Assembly: GCA_910578335.1 (NCBI GenBank)
Contig: CAJTPU010000001.1
Location: 248,001 to 312,000, forward strand
DNA: 64,000 nucleotides
Direction: 5' to 3'
Source of the DNA: an uncultured Lachnospiraceae bacterium
GTDB taxonomy: Bacteria > Bacillota > Clostridia > Lachnospirales > Lachnospiraceae
Positions 35,984 to 44,482 of the stretch are shown here, one piece after another. Both the position numbers and the translations under genes were made by a program. The notes beneath the pieces are model-generated. The model ran no database searches and was not told the origin of the DNA. It saw only the letters and a program-made list of their open reading frames with translations. Every line of letters starts with the position of its first letter. The stretch's first letter is position 1.

Positions 35984-36040
35984 TAAAAAGGATGTTCCGG
36001 CTATGAATTATCATTTCATAGTCAGGAACATCCTATCCTT
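35984..36040 (-). terminator. Terminator of the DUF6465 gene
   Basis: Long hairpin with AGGATGTTCC/GGAACATCCT outer arms and CTATGAA/TTCATAG inner arms; minus-strand flank is TTTTTATG. Sits 36 nt after the stop codon at 36076. Confidence 0.85.
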
Positions 36041-36075
36041 TGACTTATGTACTTTCTGAAGTATGCTCTTTTTAT

Positions 36076-36492
36076 TTAAATATAAAAACTGCCTGCTTCT
36101 TTTCCGTTGATGACATAATAAGCCATGCCGTCCTCCGGCTTTACATAAAGCTCAACAGACTTAAAATCTGCTACCTTCTGCTTTAAGTCATACTTCCAAA
36201 CATCCTTGGCAATTTTTACCAAATCATCCGTTGTATAAGACTTGCCGCCAAACTGTACATTCATGCTGACCTTTAACTCCGTCTTGCTGCCGGGCTTTCT
36301 GCCTCTTTTTGCGGGAGCTGCCTTAGCCGTCTTTGTTGTTTTGGTTGTCTTTGCCGCTTTTGCAGGAGCAGCCTTCTCTTCGGTTGCCTTTTTTGTCTCT
36401 TCCTTTGCTGTCTCTTTTGTTACTTCTTCTTTTACAGGTGTTGTCTTTACTTCTGTAGCTGCTTCTGTTGCAGCCGTTTTTTTAGTAGGCAT
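36076..36492 (-). CDS. DUF6465 protein with histone-like Lys/Ala/Thr-rich tail
   Basis: A 138-residue two-part protein. Residues 1-75 are low-complexity K/A/E/T sequence ending in AKRGRKPGSK, an AT-hook-like RGRKP motif. Residues 76-138 form a small folded domain (KVSMNVQFGGKSYTTDDLVKI; ELYVKPEDGMAYYVINGKEA) typical of DUF6465. DNA binding is plausible from the tail but unproven. The second ATG (36492) is chosen because AGGAGG is 6 nt away; the first directly abuts it. Single-gene unit with its own terminator. Confidence 0.75.
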   Translation of the reverse strand: MPTKKTAATEAATEVKTTPVKEEVTKETAKEETKKATEEKAAPAKAAKTTKTTKTAKAAPAKRGRKPGSKTELKVSMNVQFGGKSYTTDDLVKIAKDVWKYDLKQKVADFKSVELYVKPEDGMAYYVINGKEAGSFYI

Positions 36493-36635
36493 ATTCATCC
36501 TCCTTTGCCCAAATTACATCTACTTTTTCATTCCCTTTAGAGTGTATAAGGTTTACCCTTACAGAGAGTGTAATACATATTTTCTATCTTGTCAAATAAA
36601 ATACAGATTAATGTGTGTAAGTATGTTGCAGTCGC

Positions 36636-37478
36636 TTACAGACAGAAATACGCAATGACTACAATGCCCAGCACAATACGGTACCAGCCGAATATTTTGA
36701 AGTCGTGTTTTTTAATATAGGAAAGTAAAAATTTAATTACAATGATAGAGACAATAAATGCGGTCAACATGGCGGCTATAAGGGCGGTTAATTCTATGGT
36801 AGTGAAGTGGAAGCCAAACTTTACAATTTTTAAAAGGCTTGCACCGAACATAACCGGAATGGCAAGGAAAAAGGTAAATTCTGCGGCGACAGAGCGGGAA
36901 ACACCGATAAGCAGCGCGCCCACGATGGTGGCGCCGGAACGGGAAGTACCCGGAAAGACTGCCGCAATTAGCTGGAATACGCCTATCATCAGCGCGGTCT
37001 GATAAGAGATTTCCGCAAGGGTTCTGACTTTGGGACTGCGCCCCTTATTCCAGTTTTCCACCGCAATAAAGGCAACGCCAAACACAATCAGCGCGCCCGC
37101 CACCACATACCAGTGATAAAACAGGGCGTCTAACACGTCGTCAAACAAGACGCCGATAACCGCCGCCGGTATACATGCCACCAGAATTTTAAACCAAAGC
37201 TGCATAACATCCATTTTCACATAGGCAAGCGCTCCCTGTTTTTTGAAGCCGCCGCCCTTTTTGCAAAAAGGCCATATCTGTTGAAAGAAAAGCGCCACCA
37301 CAGCCAGAATTGCGCCGAGCTGAATTACCACTTCAAACATGCCAAAGAAGCCTTCCGAGACATTGTCAAACTTAACAAATTCCTCCAGCAGAATCAAGTG
37401 CCCCGTACTGCTGATGGGAAGCCATTCCGTGATGCCCTCCACTATGCCAAACAAAATTGCCTTTAAGATATCCAGCAT
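36636..37478 (-). CDS. uppP: Undecaprenyl-diphosphatase UppP (BacA)
   Basis: Membrane phosphatase that converts C55 pyrophosphate to the lipid carrier used in wall synthesis and gives bacitracin tolerance. Active-site regions: VEGITEWLPISSTGHLILLE near residue 12 and FPGTSRSGATIVGALLIGVS near 180. 280 residues, about eight membrane segments. ATG 37478 is preceded by GAGG at 7 nt; a longer frame lacks this. Faces no obvious partner. Confidence 0.95.
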   Translation of the reverse strand: MLDILKAILFGIVEGITEWLPISSTGHLILLEEFVKFDNVSEGFFGMFEVVIQLGAILAVVALFFQQIWPFCKKGGGFKKQGALAYVKMDVMQLWFKILVACIPAAVIGVLFDDVLDALFYHWYVVAGALIVFGVAFIAVENWNKGRSPKVRTLAEISYQTALMIGVFQLIAAVFPGTSRSGATIVGALLIGVSRSVAAEFTFFLAIPVMFGASLLKIVKFGFHFTTIELTALIAAMLTAFIVSIIVIKFLLSYIKKHDFKIFGWYRIVLGIVVIAYFCL

Positions 37479-37568
37479 GATAATCCTCATTTCTGCGTGC
37501 ATTTTCACGCAAAGCTATTTTTTAATTTATTCCGCATTCCTTCCAACGCTTTTCGCACTGCCGCCGCA

Positions 37569-38417
37569 TTAAGAATCCAGATAATTCTGCAGCAGTTCAA
37601 AGCATTCCTCTGCATCCGCATAGCCTTCTCTGTAAAGCGCCTTTAATTTGTCCGCGTCTTTTTCAATCCGCCCTACCTCGCTCTTTTTCTTGGGGCGGAT
37701 TACAAAAGCCTGCCCGTTTTCCTGCTGCTTTTCCAGATACGCCAGCGTATGATTGTAGGCGTTATGTCTGTCCGCCATCCGCTCATATACCTTGGGGTAT
37801 TTGAGATAGCGCAGCTTTATCAATTCCAAATGGCTGGAGGGCTTACGCACATATCCCTCTTCCTTTGTGAGAATCACTACGTTTTTGCGGTTGCCGTCCA
37901 ATATGGATTTTCTGATGGGTATGGCATCCGCAATACCGCCGTCCAGATACAGCCCCTCCCCGATTCTGACATTGCGGGAGACAAGGGGCAGCGACGCCGA
38001 AGCGCGCACGGCGATAATATCCTCTTTCATATCCCGTATTCTGAAGTATTCCGCCTCGCCGGTCACAATATTGGTAACTACCGCGCAGGCTCTTCCCTCA
38101 TACCTGTCAAACGCCTGATAATCATACGGGTTTAAGTAATCCGGTATCAGATGATACGCCATATTGACATTAAACAAATCCCCCGTCGTCAAAAGACTTT
38201 GCACACTGCAGTACTTTCTGCTGTCCAGATAATCGATGCTGATGTCTAGTGCCCTTCCTCTTTGGTTTGACAAAAAGCTGCACATATGGCACGCTCCTGC
38301 CGAGACGCCGTATACGCTGGAAAAGGACAACCCCTTATCCAAAAAGAAATCCAATACGCCTGCCGTATAGACTCCTTTCATACCGCCGCCTTCCAAAACC
38401 AGTCCTGCCTGATACAT
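37569..38417 (-). CDS. Patatin-like phospholipase
   Basis: A 282-residue bacterial patatin. The oxyanion loop EGGGMKGVYTAG is near residue 9, the nucleophile elbow GVSAG near 38 and the catalytic-dyad aspartate in DGGIAD near 158. Expected activity is lipid acyl hydrolysis in the cytoplasm or at the membrane; no signal peptide. The ATG at 38417 has AAGGA 7 nt upstream; the open frame further upstream overlaps the aminotransferase gene and is not used. It begins 32 nt after that gene. Confidence 0.9.
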   Translation of the reverse strand: MYQAGLVLEGGGMKGVYTAGVLDFFLDKGLSFSSVYGVSAGACHMCSFLSNQRGRALDISIDYLDSRKYCSVQSLLTTGDLFNVNMAYHLIPDYLNPYDYQAFDRYEGRACAVVTNIVTGEAEYFRIRDMKEDIIAVRASASLPLVSRNVRIGEGLYLDGGIADAIPIRKSILDGNRKNVVILTKEEGYVRKPSSHLELIKLRYLKYPKVYERMADRHNAYNHTLAYLEKQQENGQAFVIRPKKKSEVGRIEKDADKLKALYREGYADAEECFELLQNYLDS

Positions 38418-38449
38418 GTTCATTCCTTCTTTCTGTTCTGCTGCTTTCT

Positions 38450-39640
38450 CTATGCGCCGTATTCCGCCTTTACAAACCGTCTGAGCGCCTCCAGGGAACG
38501 CTCCACCTTTTCCGTATCGATGCAGTATGCCATGCGGAAGTATCCCGGACAGCCAAAGGTATCCCCCGGCACCAGCACAAGGTCGTATTGCAGTGCCTTC
38601 TCGCAAAAAATCTTTGCATCCTCCTCCAATGCTTTCGGGAAAATGTAAAAAGTACCGCCGGGCTTTACGCAGGTAAAGCCCAATGACTGCAGCTCTTTAT
38701 ATAATATGTTCATATTGGTTTCGTATACGGAAAGCTCCGCAGTTTTATCAAGCACTTCCGCTACTGCAAGCTGTATGATGGAAGGCGGGCAGTTGTGCCC
38801 GATTCCCCTTGAAATCTGCCCGCACATCTGCACCATATCCGCAGCGTCCCTGCATGCCGGATTGACTGCCACATATCCGATTCTCTCGCCCGGCAGGCTA
38901 AGAGACTTGGAAAAGCTGTAGCACATGATGGTATTGTCATAATATGCGGAAACACATGGTGCATCCACACCTTCAAATACAATTTCACGGTAAGGTTCGT
39001 CAGAAATCAAGTAAATATCATGCCCGTATTCCTCTGATTTGTCACGAAGCACCTGCGCCAGCCTCTTTATGGTTTCCGTAGAATACACAATGCCCGACGG
39101 ATTGTTCGGTGTGTTTATTAACACCGCCATCGTTTTGGGGGAGAGCATCTCCTCAAAGGCTGCAAAGTTAATCTGAAACTGCTCCGTATCGGCAGGTACT
39201 ACCTTTAACCGTGCACCTGTCAAATCCACATAAGGGTGATATTCCGGAAAAAATGGCGCAAATGTCAGAATTTCATCTCCCGGCTCCGTCACCAGTCTGA
39301 ATGCATGGGCAAGTGCACCCGCCGCGCCCACCGCCATGAAAATATGCTCCGCGCGATAGGGAATCCCAAAGCGCTTCTCGAGAGATGCCGCCACCTTTTC
39401 CCGCACGGACCAGATACCCAGACTGGGACTGTATCCGTGAAGCGCTATGGAGCTCTCTTCCTGCAGCATATGTGTCATGGCATCCGTAAATTCCTGCGGT
39501 ACGGGTACAGAAGGATTGCCAAGACTGTAATCAAACACATTCTCATACCCGATTTCCTTCCCTCTCGCCGTGGCAAATTCCGACAACTGCCTTATCACCG
39601 ACTTGCCGGAAAGCATATCTTTATATTTTTGAACCAGCAT
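38450..39640 (-). CDS. Class I/II PLP-dependent aminotransferase
   Basis: A 396-residue fold-type I aminotransferase. PLP contacts: INTPNNPSGIVYS near residue 175, ISDEPYREIVFEG near 205, and the lysine in CYSFSKSLSLPGERIGY near 240. Overall pattern is that of aspartate/aromatic-type aminotransferases; the substrate cannot be fixed. GGAGGAG precedes the ATG. Probably forms an operon with the patatin gene. Confidence 0.9.
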   Translation of the reverse strand: MLVQKYKDMLSGKSVIRQLSEFATARGKEIGYENVFDYSLGNPSVPVPQEFTDAMTHMLQEESSIALHGYSPSLGIWSVREKVAASLEKRFGIPYRAEHIFMAVGAAGALAHAFRLVTEPGDEILTFAPFFPEYHPYVDLTGARLKVVPADTEQFQINFAAFEEMLSPKTMAVLINTPNNPSGIVYSTETIKRLAQVLRDKSEEYGHDIYLISDEPYREIVFEGVDAPCVSAYYDNTIMCYSFSKSLSLPGERIGYVAVNPACRDAADMVQMCGQISRGIGHNCPPSIIQLAVAEVLDKTAELSVYETNMNILYKELQSLGFTCVKPGGTFYIFPKALEEDAKIFCEKALQYDLVLVPGDTFGCPGYFRMAYCIDTEKVERSLEALRRFVKAEYGA

Positions 39641-39732
39641 ATTTTCTCCTCCGTTTCTCTTCTAAAAATCCTATCAAGCATGGGGCGGAAAGTCAATAGT
39701 ACATTTCCTTAATTTAAGCCACATTGATTTCC

Positions 39733-39762
39733 TTGTTTTCCTCTGTATGCGCATGCTATAAC
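39733..39762 (+). promoter_or_regulatory. Candidate promoter for the small membrane protein gene
   Basis: TTGTTT (39733-39738), 18-nt spacer, TATAAC (39757-39762), about 45 nt before the ATG at 39809. Confidence 0.45.
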
Positions 39763-39808
39763 CTATGATAACGGTAAGACAAAAAACATATCAGGAAAGG
39801 ATTTGCTT

Positions 39809-40123
39809 ATGAGAATTGCATTGAACCTTGTCAGTGTTTTGTTTGGAGCTCTCTCTTTGGTTGCGGCTGCCGCCGCCCTGAAGCAGAGCAGGAAAGGGCT
39901 CTCCCACGTGGTCATGGCTGCCGGAAGCCTTCTTATACTTGCCGCCGTCGTCTTAAATATTTTGAGGCTTTCCGCAGACTGGACTTTAGCCCTTGCCGGC
40001 TGCGCCCTTATCTGCTTTGCCGCAATTTATAATGGTATCAAAAGCGGCAGCTTTCATTTGCTGCACCACTGCATCCGCATCGCGCTGTCCGCTGCTCTTG
40101 TCGCCGGATTTATATTATATTAA
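39809..40123 (+). CDS. Small four-helix membrane protein, unknown
   Basis: A 104-residue, strongly hydrophobic protein with four likely membrane helices (about 3-23, 32-52, 56-76, 84-103) and a short basic loop (KQSRKGLSH). I do not recognise a family. AGGAAAGG lies 8 nt before the ATG at 39809. The next gene on the same strand is the decayed epimerase, 45 nt downstream, so this may be the surviving member of a former operon. Confidence 0.65.
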   Translation: MRIALNLVSVLFGALSLVAAAAALKQSRKGLSHVVMAAGSLLILAAVVLNILRLSADWTLALAGCALICFAAIYNGIKSGSFHLLHHCIRIALSAALVAGFILY

Positions 40124-40168
40124 GCTTTGTTGAAAAGTGTTTGATAACGGTGAAAGAAGGATTTCTCC

Positions 40169-40746
40169 ATGAAAAACATACTTGTTACCGGCGGCACGGT
40201 TTTTTTGAGCCGGTATGTAGCAGAATATTATACCCATAAAGGTTATCGGGTTTATGTGCTGAACCGGAATACCCGTCCCCAGCCCAAAGGCGTTACCCTG
40301 ATAGAAGCAGACCGGCGCAAATGCCTTCTGGGGAGACTATGGTACACGGTTCCATGAATTCTGTCTATCGGGAGGCTTTTGTTTTTGACTGCGCTTTACA
40401 TAACAGAAAATTCTACCTGCCGGAAAACGGCAGCATGAAGCTTCCGTTTTTCCATGCAGACGATTTGTGCCGATTTATGGATATCATTCTGGAAAACAGA
40501 CCTAAACAGCATATTTTTAATGTCGGCAATCACGAAGCTGTTTCCGTCCTTGACTGGGTGACTTTATGTTATCGTCTGCTCAAAAAACGTGCCGAATTTG
40601 TTCATGTACCTGCAGATATTGAGCAGCGAAATTACTTTTGCTTTTACAACTACGCCTATTATCTCGACGTACAGGAACAGGAAAAATGGATGCCTGAAAC
40701 AAAACCGTATATGGATTATATAGACCGACATCTGCAGTCCTTATGA
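40169..40746 (+). pseudogene. NAD-dependent epimerase/dehydratase, internally deleted and frameshifted
   Basis: Two pieces of one SDR-type epimerase remain. The first frame (from 40169, AAGGA upstream) encodes the Rossmann start MKNILVTGGTVFLSRYVAEY and reaches LIEADRR near 40316. Another frame from about 40321 continues with a C-terminal half including GSMNSVYREAFVFDCAL, PFFHADDLCRFMDIILE and FNVGNHEAVSVLDWV. The missing middle (roughly 100-130 codons, including the catalytic YxxxK) and the frame change indicate an internal deletion. The C-terminal frame ends at a TGA overlapping the convergent ABC permease gene by 6 bp. Confidence 0.85.
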
Positions 40747-41910
40747 CTCCAGCATAACCTCCTTTAAGGAGACCTTTTTCAGTTTTTCGGCATAGCGCCA
40801 CATTACCAGCTCGTAAAGCAGTACAAAGGAAACAAATGCAATGCCCAGAGCCTTAAAATCAAAATGATATTCAGGCACGATATCAACATCCGCAAATACT
40901 GCTGTTACCATAATTTTTAAGAGCATATACTGGTACACCGTCCCCACTGCAAAACCAATATATGCCGCAGGTCTGTAACCGCCCAGAATACTGCTGCTGC
41001 ATGCCTTTGCCGGATAGCCGAATACCCGCAGCATGGCGATGGTTTTTGTGTTGCCGTTTATGACCGCCGTAATCGCCAGAAACAAAGACACACATGCCAG
41101 AATGACCCCGATAATCATCATCATGGCGCCCATAAATGCACTGGCAAGCTCCTCCATACTGGCGGACATCTGCATCATGGCAGAATAGCAGAACGCCGCA
41201 AATCCGATAAAAAACACAAGCACCGGGCTTGCCCCAAGCGTGCTCTTTTGCAATTCTTTCAAGAAAGGCTGCTCTTTTTCCCTGCCTTCTTTCCTTCCTT
41301 TCTCTCCCCGCTCTTTCCTGCCGCGCACCTTCCACGTGGTCTTTTCCTTTAACAAATCCAGCACCGGCATTTTCAGTTTTTTTAGGCTGTAAAGGACAGA
41401 AAGCAGCGCAAAAAACATTGCCGGAAGCACAACCAGGGACAACGCCAGAAGCGGGTGAAACTGTGCGGAAAAGTCCGGCAGTATTTTTTCCTGATTCTGT
41501 ATCCGGTAAAAATCCGGCATCAATATCAGCGCAATGCCATATCCTGCAGCCGTCCCCGCAAAAACGCTCAGACCAAATACCCAGAAGCCGCCCGCAATTT
41601 TGAAATTGGAGTATCCCAGCGCTTTTAAAATGCCAAGCTCCTTTTTGTGCGTATGGATATAATTCCTGATGTAAAAAAACAGAAGAACCACAGTGGTAGC
41701 CAGTAGGCACCCGCCGCTAACGGCACATACCACCTTACCCGTCATAACCTGCGCATTGTACATGGCAAGAGCCATTCCATCCATTGTTTCCTGATTCAGT
41801 CCGGCAAGGTCCTTGTTGTAATTCAGGAACAACGCACAGACCGTAACGGCACAACAACACATAATAAAAATGCCAAACAGTTTAAAACCGTCTTTCAGAC
41901 CGATTACCAT
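40741..41910 (-). CDS. ABC transporter permease, FtsX/MacB-like
   Basis: A 389-residue membrane subunit with two FtsX-like halves: membrane segments near 10-30, 60-85, 105-130, 150-180, then a basic cytoplasmic linker (about 195-220, rich in KRGE) and further segments near 230-250, 260-290, 310-335 and 350-375. KKELGILKALGYSNFKIAGG and KTIAMLRVFGYPAKAC are the coupling-helix patterns of this family. ATG 41910 is chosen for GGAGG at 7 nt. The ATPase gene lies 92 nt upstream, suggesting an exporter of lipids, peptides or antibiotics under the nearby TetR regulator. Confidence 0.85.
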   Translation of the reverse strand: MVIGLKDGFKLFGIFIMCCCAVTVCALFLNYNKDLAGLNQETMDGMALAMYNAQVMTGKVVCAVSGGCLLATTVVLLFFYIRNYIHTHKKELGILKALGYSNFKIAGGFWVFGLSVFAGTAAGYGIALILMPDFYRIQNQEKILPDFSAQFHPLLALSLVVLPAMFFALLSVLYSLKKLKMPVLDLLKEKTTWKVRGRKERGEKGRKEGREKEQPFLKELQKSTLGASPVLVFFIGFAAFCYSAMMQMSASMEELASAFMGAMMMIIGVILACVSLFLAITAVINGNTKTIAMLRVFGYPAKACSSSILGGYRPAAYIGFAVGTVYQYMLLKIMVTAVFADVDIVPEYHFDFKALGIAFVSFVLLYELVMWRYAEKLKKVSLKEVMLES

Positions 41911-42002
41911 AATCATACCTCCCCTGCCTGCAAAGCTATGCTGCAGACAGCCCTTTTTCTTTTACCAATAGGATTAGCGCTTTTGACGCCCGAATTCTAT
42001 AT

Positions 42003-42695
42003 TTACCAGCCGATTTCGTAGGCTGTCTTTTGCTCTTTGTTGGTATAGGTTTCTATGATTTTGCCGCTGTTCATCCTAATAACGGTATCTGCCATTTCTG
42101 CAATATTGAGATTATGGGTGACACAGACGATGGTAAAATGATACTCCTTCTGCAGGCTGCTTATGTAGTCTAACACCATGCGCCCTGTTGCCTCATCCAG
42201 CGCTCCCGTCGGCTCATCCAAAAACAGAACCTTCGGATTTTTTGCAAGCGCCCTTGCCACCGAAACCCTCTGCTGTTCCCCGCCGCTTAATTCGTGCGGA
42301 TACTTGTGCATTTTTTCTCCAAGTCCGACTGCCTCCAGTACCTTTTTATAATCCCTGCTGCCGGCAAGCTCCGCCCCCAGCTTCACGTTTTTTTCCACAT
42401 TCAGATGCGGCAGCAGATAATACTGCTGAAAAATAAAACCGACCGTCTCCTTCCGAAACTTTGTCAGCTCTGCATCGGACAGCCCTGCAATATTTCTGCC
42501 GTCATACAAAACCTCTCCCCCGTCCGGCTTCTCCAGACCCGACATGACATTGAGCAGCGTTGACTTTCCGGAGCCGGATGCCCCTAAAATCACAACAAAG
42601 TCTCCGTCCTCCACCGTAAGGGAAATCCCCTTTAATACCTCTGTTTTATTGTCCCCGTTTCCAAAAGATTTGGTAATATTCTTTACCTGAACCAT
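42003..42695 (-). CDS. ABC transporter ATP-binding protein (MacB/LolD type)
   Basis: A 230-residue ATPase with Walker A GASGSGKST near residue 36, Q-loop VGFIFQQYYLLPH, signature LSGGEQQRVSVARAL near 136 and Walker B VLFLDEPTGALDE near 157, followed by VTHN. Subfamily features match ATPases that pair with FtsX-fold permeases. GGAGG precedes the ATG. It is 92 nt before the permease gene and 33 nt after the TetR gene. Confidence 0.93.
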   Translation of the reverse strand: MVQVKNITKSFGNGDNKTEVLKGISLTVEDGDFVVILGASGSGKSTLLNVMSGLEKPDGGEVLYDGRNIAGLSDAELTKFRKETVGFIFQQYYLLPHLNVEKNVKLGAELAGSRDYKKVLEAVGLGEKMHKYPHELSGGEQQRVSVARALAKNPKVLFLDEPTGALDEATGRMVLDYISSLQKEYHFTIVCVTHNLNIAEMADTVIRMNSGKIIETYTNKEQKTAYEIGW

Positions 42696-42728
42696 TATTT
42701 TCCTCCATTCCGCCCGCCAAAGCAGACA

Positions 42729-43304
42729 TTATACTTCCCCATTCTTTATCCGAAAGAGTAATCCTTTAAAAACCTCTGTCAGCATTTCGCCAATATCCTG
42801 CGGCGTAAAGCTGCAGACTTTTGTCGCGCAGAGTGTTGCAATGCCGTGGGAATATATCCAGAGATGCCGGTAAAGTCTGTCTGCCGTGTCCCTGTCAAGT
42901 GCGTAAGGCTCCTGCACGGACCTTAAAATGGCATCGTAATTCTGGTCAATCAAAGCCAGTATATGCCCCACATCATGCGCACCGCCCTGCTCGCTCATAA
43001 ACAAAAGCTGAAACAACTTAGGCTCCCGCATGGCAAACTGTATATAAGCCATGCCGACGCCGCGGAATGCAAGCGTCTGTGCAAGCCCCTCTTTCACATA
43101 CTGCCCGTAAAGCGCCCGTGCCATCTTCTCCACACCCGCAAGCACTTCCTCCATGCTTTCAAACACAGTAAAAATCGGTCTTGCCGAGCTTCCAAGCCTT
43201 GCCCCCAGCTCTCTTGCCGTGACAGCCTCCACCCCGCCCTCCCGCACAAGCTGCAGCGCCGCGGAAATAATCTCTTCTCTTGAAAATTTTGCCTTTGGCG
43301 GCAT
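42729..43304 (-). CDS. TetR/AcrR family regulator
   Basis: A 191-residue one-component repressor: N-terminal HTH (about 8-55; REEIISAALQLVREGGVEAV then TARELGARLGSSARPIF) and a helical ligand-binding domain, including a C-terminal TetR_C-like region (LYRHLWIYSHGIATLCATKV). The ATG at 43304 follows AAAGGTGGAG; the extra codons starting with GTG are part of that site. It heads the operon with the ABC transporter genes, so it most likely represses that exporter and itself. Confidence 0.9.
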   Translation of the reverse strand: MPPKAKFSREEIISAALQLVREGGVEAVTARELGARLGSSARPIFTVFESMEEVLAGVEKMARALYGQYVKEGLAQTLAFRGVGMAYIQFAMREPKLFQLLFMSEQGGAHDVGHILALIDQNYDAILRSVQEPYALDRDTADRLYRHLWIYSHGIATLCATKVCSFTPQDIGEMLTEVFKGLLFRIKNGEV

Positions 43305-43394
43305 GTTTTTCTCCACCTTTCTTACATTGAATCAGATAATTACAAAACCCCCTTTTAAATAGGGTGTTGGAGTTGTCATGTACTTCATTTCATT

Positions 43395-43853
43395 CTAATA
43401 AAGACATATTTGTTTTTTTGTTGGTTGAAAAGGTAGTTTGGTTATCTCCAATAATTCATTATAAATAATTTGTGGAATCCCATGCCCAAATTGTATTAAG
43501 CTGCTCTCGTGATGTCCTCGCATTGCATATTCGGAAGGCTGCATCTTAGGATTGCAAGTAAAAAAACATATAACCTCTGAATGACAAGTTTGAATTGAAT
43601 TTGTTATTATTTCGTAATTTTCCATTAATGCTATTTTCGTGTATTTCTGTCCTATTGGTATATCACATTCCGCATAGGAGTGATGAAAATATAAACTATT
43701 CACTGCATATTTATTTTTTTGAAATATTTCACAGGCAATAGGAAAAGTCTCGCCATATTGCATAATGTTTTTTTCCATATCTGGTATTAGTTTATTTTTG
43801 ACAATTTCTGAACTGAACCATCCCCATAAAATCAGCCGGTTTTGTTCTGCCAT
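43395..43853 (-). CDS. Hypothetical protein, AT-rich orphan
   Basis: A 152-residue soluble protein that I do not recognise. It starts MAEQNRLILWGWFSSEIVKN and contains several aromatic and histidine residues (LYFHHSYAECD, RGHHESSLIQFGHGIPQ) and four cysteines. No membrane segment or signal peptide is visible. Base composition is clearly more AT-rich than neighbouring genes, which suggests recent acquisition. GAGGA precedes the ATG by 8 nt, and a perfect consensus promoter with a palindrome follows upstream. Confidence 0.7.
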   Translation of the reverse strand: MAEQNRLILWGWFSSEIVKNKLIPDMEKNIMQYGETFPIACEIFQKNKYAVNSLYFHHSYAECDIPIGQKYTKIALMENYEIITNSIQTCHSEVICFFTCNPKMQPSEYAMRGHHESSLIQFGHGIPQIIYNELLEITKLPFQPTKKQICLY

Positions 43854-43921
43854 CTTCTTGTCCTCGTTTCATTCTGAATAAGGTTATCAATCGCAAATTT
43901 TATTTTTAAAAATTTTATTTT

Positions 43922-43978
43922 AAAACAATTGTTTTGCAACATTTGTTTTATTATACTCTGTAAAAGCGTCGTTGTCAA
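43922..43978 (-). promoter_or_regulatory. Consensus promoter plus palindromic operator for the AT-rich orphan gene
   Basis: Minus-strand TTGACA (43973-43978), 17-nt spacer, TATAAT (43950-43955): both hexamers perfect. A 14-bp palindrome AAAACAATTGTTTT (43922-43935) lies at about +8 to +21, a natural repressor position. About 70 nt of AT-rich leader separates it from the ATG. Confidence 0.75.
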
Positions 43979-44125
43979 ATGATTTCTGCATCGACTTTTT
44001 ATCTAAAATTTAGTAACATAACACCTGTAAAATACATTTGGCACAGCGATACAGGCGGATGTCAAACAGTTTTGACAGACAATCCTGCCTCCCTATGATA
44101 TATTTGCCGCAGGCAGGGATACCTC

Positions 44126-44241
44126 AGGATTAGTCAATTGCAAAACTCCTATTTGGCGGTCCCGAATTGTGCAGCTTGTATGTTCTATAAGCTGCACAAT
44201 GACACTTGCATATTCACTGCGTTTCGCAACCGCCTATCACA
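44126..44241 (+). repeat. Structured repeat, unit A (short form)
   Basis: About 116 bp. Central perfect hairpin ATTGTGCAGCTT/AAGCTGCACAAT (44165-44176, 44189-44200), enclosed by GGCGGT/ACCGCC (44155-44160, 44229-44234). It matches unit B next to it over both flanks (AACTCCTATTTG, TCCCGAATTGTGC, CACAATGACACT, TTCACTGCGTTTCGCAA-type ends), but lacks unit B's internal segment. No coding potential. Confidence 0.8.
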
Positions 44242-44460
44242 AGATTAAGTAATTGCTAAACTCCTATTTGCCAGTCCCGAATTGTGCACCTTGTATATTC
44301 CATAAGCAGACTCTTAAAAAACGTCAGTGCTTAGCGAGGTTTTTTCGAGCTTAGCACTGCTACGTTTTTTACGAAGCGAAAGCGGGTCTGTGCCCCCATA
44401 TACAAGGTACACAATGACACTCGCATAGTCACTGCGTTTCGCAATTATCTATACCACAGG
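44242..44460 (+). repeat. Structured repeat, unit B (long form with internal insert)
   Basis: About 219 bp. Outer arms TAATTGC/GCAATTA (44250-44256, 44441-44447) and ATTGTG...TTGTATAT with ATATACAA...CACAAT bracket an insert of about 95 bp. The insert has its own stem AAAAAACGT/ACGTTTTTT and AGTGCT/AGCACT. The sequences TATATTCCATAAGCAGAC and GGGTCTGTG next to the insert recur in copy 1 at 30557-30692 on the other strand. The 630-bp gap 43854-44482 contains, besides units A and B, only the promoter above and a small TGTCAAA/TTTGACA dyad near 44056-44073. Confidence 0.8.
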
Positions 44461-44482
44461 ATAGAAGAAAGGAGGCGCTAAT

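Noticed and set aside
40741..41910. ABC permease as a fragment of a larger gene
   Set aside because: It has a good ribosome site, two full FtsX-like halves and a normal length for the shorter members of the family.
44126..44460. CRISPR array
   Set aside because: Only two units, of unequal length (116 and 219 bp), with internal hairpins and no regular repeat-spacer pattern; no cas genes.
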